This document shows positions 4,723-8,027 of a stretch of 8,027 nt of DNA, piece after piece; the stretch's first letter is position 1; every line of letters begins with the position of its first letter. Origin of the DNA: Candidatus Shapirobacteria bacterium (lineage in GTDB: Bacteria; Patescibacteriota; Microgenomatia; UBA12405); contig JAPLYY010000029.1 of the NCBI GenBank assembly GCA_026395315.1, positions 1 to 8,027 of the forward strand, written 5' to 3'. The position numbers and the translations under genes were made by a program. The notes under the pieces were generated by a model, which worked only from the letters and a program-made list of their open reading frames with translations, made no database searches and was not told where the DNA came from.

Positions 4723-6001
4723 AGTATGTTAATTTATCGTAATTGTAAGTTTGGACGACGTTTTCGATTTTACGGGTAAGCTCGATAACAACGGAGACAA
4801 CGATCAGCACTGAAGTACCGCCGATGGTTAGGCCGGTAATTCCGGTTAGTTTTTGAATAATTGACGGGGAGATAGCAATAAAACCCAAAAAAACAGAACC
4901 GATGGCGACGATACGATTAATCAAATATTTAAGCCGTTTTTCAGTGGCAATGCCGGGACGGATACCGGGAATGAAACCACCGGATTTGCGGAGTTCTTCG
5001 GCAATATCTTTGGGTTTAAAAACAACAGTGGTGTAGAAAAAAGTAAAACCAATAACTAAAACAAAGTAAAAAAGAATGTAAACGTAGCCGGTGGTGGCAA
5101 ACAAACGTGATAACCCGAGAAAGAAGTTGGCAATGGCGACATTGGGTAATTTGCCTAAAGCTTGGCCTAATAGCGATGGTACTGTGGCTAGAGAGACGGC
5201 AAAAATAATGGGCATAACTCCGGCCGTGTCAACTTTAATGGGTAAATAAGTTTGCTGGCCGCGCTTGGCATAGTGGACCGGAATACGCAAAATTGCTTCT
5301 TCGACTGTAACGATGGCCAGAACTAAGAAAAAGGCGACGGCCAAAAAGATGATGATATTGATCATGTTCTGGGGATTACTAAAATCGGTAATAGTGAGAG
5401 TTTGATAGGCACTGATGGGGAGACGGGAAATAATACCGGCAAAAATCAACACCGAAATACCGTTACCGACACCGGACAGATTAATCAGTTCACCAAGAAA
5501 AATCATAATCATAGTACCGGCAGTCATAGTGGCGACCATGGCGGCAATGGTCAGAGGATTAAAACCGACAATTAAATTTTGAGAACGCAAAATGCCAAAC
5601 ATGACAAAAGCCTGGACAACACTTAGAGGAATAGTGGCAATGCGAGTGTACTGGTTAATTTTGGCGCGGCCATACTCTCCTTCTTTACTCAATTCAGCCA
5701 GTTGAGGTGAAACTAATTGAAGCAGTTGCATCATGACTGAGGCATTGATGTACGGATTTAAACCCAGGGCGGCAATAGAAAAGTTGCCAAGAGTACCGCC
5801 GGAAAAAATATCCAGCAGTGATAAAAGTTGATTGCTGGCAAAGAATTTTCGTAACAGTTCAAGATTGACGCCGGGAACCGGTACGTGGGCGATAAAACGG
5901 AAGAGAATCAGAATGCCGAGGGTGAAGAGGATTTTTTTGCGAAGGAGCGGAGTTTTAAGACCTTCAACATAGAGGCTGAGAGATTTAATTATGGCGGTCA
6001 T
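4721..6001 (-). CDS. secY: Protein translocase subunit SecY
   Basis: The 426-residue, highly hydrophobic protein forms the Sec channel in the cytoplasmic membrane together with SecE (and SecG), and it receives preproteins from SecA or the ribosome. Ten membrane segments can be placed at about 24-40, 76-97, 121-140, 149-170, 181-198, 212-233, 262-282, 303-326, 362-383 and 387-407. Conserved elements include the plug region and helix 2a (SGGTLGNFSIAALGLNPYI, 67-85), GVGNGISVLIFAGI (177-190), and RIPVHYAKR (239-247). GVMPIIFA (261-268) is also conserved, as is the cytoplasmic loop with KPKDIAEELRKSGGFIPGIR (329-348), used for SecA and ribosome contact. The length is close to the usual 430-440. 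Its ATG overlaps the rplO stop by one base (TAATG), indicating translational coupling. Its stop codon is partly built from the edge of repeat F, so the last residues (KLTY) may have been altered by that insertion. Confidence 0.98.
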   Translation of the reverse strand: MTAIIKSLSLYVEGLKTPLLRKKILFTLGILILFRFIAHVPVPGVNLELLRKFFASNQLLSLLDIFSGGTLGNFSIAALGLNPYINASVMMQLLQLVSPQLAELSKEGEYGRAKINQYTRIATIPLSVVQAFVMFGILRSQNLIVGFNPLTIAAMVATMTAGTMIMIFLGELINLSGVGNGISVLIFAGIISRLPISAYQTLTITDFSNPQNMINIIIFLAVAFFLVLAIVTVEEAILRIPVHYAKRGQQTYLPIKVDTAGVMPIIFAVSLATVPSLLGQALGKLPNVAIANFFLGLSRLFATTGYVYILFYFVLVIGFTFFYTTVVFKPKDIAEELRKSGGFIPGIRPGIATEKRLKYLINRIVAIGSVFLGFIAISPSIIQKLTGITGLTIGGTSVLIVVSVVIELTRKIENVVQTYNYDKLTY

Positions 6002-6441
6002 TACTCTATCTTACCATTGATAGTCATAACTGCGTTCTTGGCTTTTTCGGATAATTTAAGACCTTTAAAAGTGAGACTTTTGGTTAATTTACCACCGGCC
6101 AGAACTTTGACTTGGGTAACTTTGGATGATTTTAACTTTTTAAGAATTGCCTTTAGATCGACAATATCACCTTCTTTAAACCAAGTGTCGATTAAACCTA
6201 AGTTTAAGGGAAAAGCATAGGTAGAGGGAAGAACGCGGTGTTTACCTCTTAAAAATGGGGTTCGTTTAATCCAGCCTTTTTTGATTTTAGTACCATCAAA
6301 AGTAATTTTGGGAGTACCACGGGATTTGTCACCTTTTTGACCACGACCGGTAGTGTGACCACCTTTTTTGGAACCGTAACCACGGCCAACGCGGCGGTTT
6401 TGACGGACAGTAGTTTTAGAGAGAGTGCTTAAAATTTCCAT
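6001..6441 (-). CDS. rplO: Large ribosomal subunit protein uL15
   Basis: The 146-residue protein is a late-assembly 23S rRNA-binding protein deep in the large subunit. The N-terminal extension carries the signature RRVGRGYGSKKGGHTTGRGQ then KGDKSR (16-41). The middle has FLRGKHRVLPSTYAFPLNLG (63-82), and the C-terminal globular part has VKVLAGGKLTKSLTFKGLKL (111-130) followed by SEKAKNAV. The length is close to the usual 144-150. In most bacteria rpmD (uL30) immediately precedes rplO, but here rpsE is next and the 78-nt spacer is too short for it. The spacer carries repeat B instead, whose GGAAGGG tract ends nine bases before the start codon and could serve as a Shine-Dalgarno. It is coupled to secY downstream by a one-base overlap. 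Confidence 0.98.
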   Translation of the reverse strand: MEILSTLSKTTVRQNRRVGRGYGSKKGGHTTGRGQKGDKSRGTPKITFDGTKIKKGWIKRTPFLRGKHRVLPSTYAFPLNLGLIDTWFKEGDIVDLKAILKKLKSSKVTQVKVLAGGKLTKSLTFKGLKLSEKAKNAVMTINGKIE

Positions 6442-6450
6442 ATGATTGAA

Positions 6451-6485
6451 CCCTTCCCCAACCCTTCCCTTGACAGGGCGGGGAG
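6451..6485 (+). repeat. Hairpin repeat, copy B (TTGACA type), at the missing rpmD position
   Basis: CCCTTCCCCAACCC is followed by the core CCCTTGACAGGG (6467-6478) and CGGGGAG. It is nearly the same as copy A. On the coding strand it ends in GGAAGGG nine bases before the rplO ATG. The rest of the 78-nt spacer (6486-6519) is AT-rich and holds no recognisable gene. Confidence 0.7.
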
Positions 6486-6519
6486 AAAAGACTTTTTTTT
6501 ATTAAATTATTATTCATTA

Positions 6520-6993
6520 TTAGTTTTGGAGTGAAATAAGGGCTTTAAAAGCGGCCCAAACATTAACCGATTTATTGGATGAACCAACAATTTTACTGGC
6601 AATGTCCTGAATTCCGGCCAATTCGACAACGGACCGAACCGGACCACCGGCAATTAGACCACTGCCTTTTTTACCGGGACGAAGCAAAACAATAGCACCT
6701 TTAAATTTGAATTTAATTTCCTGGGTAATAGTACCATTGACAGTTTTAACGGTAATCATGGCTTTACGGCCATGAGCAATGGCTTTTTGAATAGCATCAG
6801 CGACACTTTTAGCTCGGCCATGACCAACACCGACTCGGGTTTTTTTATCGCCGGTAACTACCAGGGCAGTAAAAGAAATTTGATTGCCGCCTTTGGTTTT
6901 TTTAGAAACACGTTTAATCTGAACTACCTTGTCAGTGAATTCTGACTCGGGTTTGTCCAGGCGGCGAATTTGTTTGTTTTCGAAATCTGACAT
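6520..6993 (-). CDS. rpsE: Small ribosomal subunit protein uS5
   Basis: The 157-residue protein helps form the mRNA entry site of the 30S subunit and contributes to decoding fidelity and mRNA unwinding. The N-terminal double-stranded-RNA-binding-like domain spans about 19-83. It includes VVQIKRVSKKTKGGNQISFT (23-42), where the family has VNRVAKVVKGGRRFSFT, and VGVGHGRAKSVADAIQKAI (54-72). The C-terminal domain includes LLRPGKKGSGLIAGGPVRSV (103-122) and VELAGIQDIASKIVGSSNKS (123-142). A short acidic and basic tail precedes residue 19. The start at 6993 is supported by GAGGGG four bases upstream, provided by repeat C. It follows rplR after a 79-nt spacer, unusually long for this operon, and is followed by a spacer where rpmD would be expected. 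Confidence 0.98.
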   Translation of the reverse strand: MSDFENKQIRRLDKPESEFTDKVVQIKRVSKKTKGGNQISFTALVVTGDKKTRVGVGHGRAKSVADAIQKAIAHGRKAMITVKTVNGTITQEIKFKFKGAIVLLRPGKKGSGLIAGGPVRSVVELAGIQDIASKIVGSSNKSVNVWAAFKALISLQN

Positions 6994-6997
6994 AAAA

Positions 6998-7030
6998 CCC
7001 CTCTAAATCTCCCCTTGACAAGGGAGACTT
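6998..7030 (+). repeat. Hairpin repeat, copy C (TTGACA type)
   Basis: CCCCTCTAAA is followed by the core TCTCCCCTTG-ACAAGGGAGA (7008-7027), a stem with a single bulged C, and CTT. It lies in the rplR-rpsE spacer (6994-7072). On the coding strand it ends in GAGGGG, four bases before the rpsE ATG. The remaining 42 bases of the spacer are strongly AT-rich. Confidence 0.75.
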
Positions 7031-7072
7031 CTAAAAATATTAAAAGTTATTTTATTATTCATATTTTTTATT

Positions 7073-7417
7073 TTAGAACTTTAGGCCGCCGGCGCGGGCA
7101 GCTTCGGCTAATGCTTTAACGCGACCGTGGTACATGTAGGGGCCACGATCAAATTTAACCCGGGTAATTTTGTTTTTTAAAGCGACTTTGGCAATCTCTT
7201 TGCCCACTGCGGTGGCTTTTTCCATTTTAGTACCGGTGGTTAATTTTAAAGCTTTGGTACTGGTAGCGGCTAAGGACCGACCATGCTGGTCGTCAATAAT
7301 CTGGACCCAGAGGTGATTGTTGGTACGGTAAACTGATAGCCGGGGAATACCGACGGCTAATTTCAGCCGGCTGCGGACTTTTAGTTGGCGGCGGAGAGTT
7401 TTATCGTGGATAATCAT
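7073..7417 (-). CDS. rplR: Large ribosomal subunit protein uL18
   Basis: The 114-residue 5S rRNA-binding protein of the central protuberance acts with uL5 and bL25-type partners. The basic N-terminus (KTLRRQLKVRSRLK, 6-19) leads into GIPRLSVYRTNNHLWVQIID (23-42), the conserved core strand pair. ATSTKAL (51-57) follows. The C-terminal segment is ITRVKFDRGPYMYHGRVKAL (84-103) then AEAARAGGLKF, which is the uL18 signature (FDRGGYxYHGRVKALADAAREGGLxF). The length is typical (about 117). It starts 6 nt after the rplF stop with no visible Shine-Dalgarno. The order rplF-rplR-rpsE is standard for the spc operon. Confidence 0.98.
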   Translation of the reverse strand: MIIHDKTLRRQLKVRSRLKLAVGIPRLSVYRTNNHLWVQIIDDQHGRSLAATSTKALKLTTGTKMEKATAVGKEIAKVALKNKITRVKFDRGPYMYHGRVKALAEAARAGGLKF

Positions 7418-7423
7418 ATGATT

Positions 7424-7963
7424 TTAGGCTTTAGCAGTTTTGCCGGCTTTTAATTTAATAAATTCATTGAGATAACGGATACCTTTACCTTTATAAGGTT
7501 CAGGTTTGCGGATTTTACGGATATTGCTAGCAATTTGGCCGACAACGACTTTATTGGCACCGGTAATGGTAAGCTTGGTGTCATCGGCAACGGCTATTTT
7601 AATATCGGCAGGAATGACCATTTCGACCGGATTAATGAAACCGGCAGTGACAATTAGTTTGCCATTATTTAGGGCAAACTTATAACCGGTTCCCCGAATT
7701 TCCATGTCTTTTTTCCAAGGGGTGGTGACACCAGTAATCATATTATTAATATGAGCCCGGGTAGCGCCGTGACAAGCTTTAACTTTTTTGTCTTCTGACA
7801 ATCGTGCAACATAAACGATGCCGTCTTGAACTTCGACAGTAATGTTGTGAGGTATAACCAAAGTTAAAATGCCCTGAGGACCAGTGACAGTGACAATATC
7901 TTTGTCAATGGTGACAGTGACACCTTCGATAATTTTGACGGGATTTCTACCAATTCGGGACAT
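7424..7963 (-). CDS. rplF: Large ribosomal subunit protein uL6
   Basis: The 179-residue protein lies near the GTPase centre and the sarcin-ricin loop of 23S rRNA. It begins MSRIGRNPVKI, the conserved family start, which is why the ATG at 7963 is chosen over an in-frame ATG at 7996. The longer form would add eleven residues lying inside rpsH. Two uL6 repeats are visible: the first at about 11-80 (VTVTGPQGILTLVIP at 24-38), the second at about 81-165 (IRGTGYKFALNNGKLIVTAG at 89-108). The signature PEPYKGKGIRY sits at 154-164, followed by a lysine-rich tail. The length is normal for the family. The ATG follows the rpsH stop by one base (TAA-T-ATG), so translation is probably coupled. Confidence 0.97.
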   Translation of the reverse strand: MSRIGRNPVKIIEGVTVTIDKDIVTVTGPQGILTLVIPHNITVEVQDGIVYVARLSEDKKVKACHGATRAHINNMITGVTTPWKKDMEIRGTGYKFALNNGKLIVTAGFINPVEMVIPADIKIAVADDTKLTITGANKVVVGQIASNIRKIRKPEPYKGKGIRYLNEFIKLKAGKTAKA

Positions 7964-7964
7964 A

Positions 7965-8027
7965 TTAATTGATTTCAGCAATAATTTCCCCACCAATACC
8001 GAGCTTACTAGCTTGGCGTTGAGTTAA
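7965..8027 (-). CDS. rpsH: Small ribosomal subunit protein uS8, last 20 residues (5' part beyond window)
   Basis: Reading in from the window edge on the minus strand gives 20 codons and a TAA stop: LTQRQASKLGIGGEIIAEIN. The SKLGIGGE motif matches the conserved uS8 C-terminus (typically REARKxGVGGExLCxVW), and rpsH is the normal gene before rplF. The final residues IAEIN replace the common aromatic-ending tail. uS8 binds helix 21 of 16S rRNA and in E. coli represses the spc operon; nothing can be said here about such control. The fragment is short, but motif and position agree. Confidence 0.85.
   Translation of the reverse strand, partial: LTQRQASKLGIGGEIIAEIN

Noticed and set aside
4223..4736. 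Target-site duplication at the ends of the DUF559 element
   Set aside because: The bases just outside AAACCCCC on the two sides do not match; no convincing direct repeat was seen.
5885..6220. Plus-strand frame over the secY start and rplO end
   Set aside because: Antisense to conserved regions of SecY and uL15, with no family pattern.
6451..6500. Repeat B with the following T-run as a plus-strand terminator
   Set aside because: The eight Ts (6493-6500) are more than ten bases from the hairpin, and no plus-strand gene exists to be terminated.
6442..6519. Remnant of rpmD in the rpsE-rplO spacer
   Set aside because: The short frame there (starting MNNNLIKKSL) shows no uL30 motif, and much of it is the repeat.
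356..7030. CRISPR array
   Set aside because: The repeats are hundreds to thousands of bases apart, differ in sequence and orientation, and have no regular spacers or cas genes.
7964..7996. Upstream in-frame ATG adding 11 residues to uL6
   Set aside because: The added residues lie within the rpsH reading frame, and the family start MSRIGRNPV is at 7963.

Overview
The window is a single, almost gap-free ribosomal-protein operon (the spc and alpha operons joined), with every gene on the minus strand. Read in the direction of transcription, from high to low coordinates, the order is: rpsH (3' end only), rplF, rplR, rpsE, rplO, secY, a DUF559 nuclease gene, adk, a nucleoside-deoxyribosyltransferase-like gene, infA, rpmJ, rpsM, rpsK, rpsD, rpoA and rplQ (5' part only). 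Two partial genes at the window edges (rpsH, rplQ) and the 37-residue rpmJ are included. No gene-free stretch reaches 100 bases.

Organism: a bacterium, most likely a Patescibacteria/CPR lineage and perhaps Microgenomates. The gene for uL30 (rpmD) is missing between rpsE and rplO, and loss of uL30 is a known hallmark of CPR genomes. The proteins are small, Shine-Dalgarno sequences are sparse and spacing is tight. The phylum call is inference from gene content, not from a search. The map gene, often found between adk and infA in Gram-positive-type operons, is also absent, and an NDT-like gene occupies its place.

Layout: 7424-8027 holds the rpsH end and rplF; 6001-7417 holds rplR, rpsE, rplO; 4721-6001 is secY; 3264-4685 is an accessory-looking stretch (DUF559, adk, NDT-like); 2425-3263 is infA, rpmJ, rpsM, with a sigma70-like promoter in front of rpmJ; 1-2421 is rpsK, rpsD, rpoA, rplQ. 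Most genes serve ribosome assembly, translation initiation and transcription. SecY provides the membrane export channel and Adk nucleotide balance.

The unusual part is a family of about 30-bp C-rich/G-rich hairpin repeats, six copies in 8 kb, placed between or inside these highly conserved genes. Two copies in opposite orientation bracket the DUF559 nuclease gene like terminal inverted repeats. One of them is translated in frame and forms most of an N-terminal extension on adenylate kinase. Four copies end 4-9 nt before a start codon and put a G-rich, SD-like tract there. A working hypothesis (inference) is that DUF559-type nucleases mobilise this repeat family and that the operon has tolerated or recruited the insertions.
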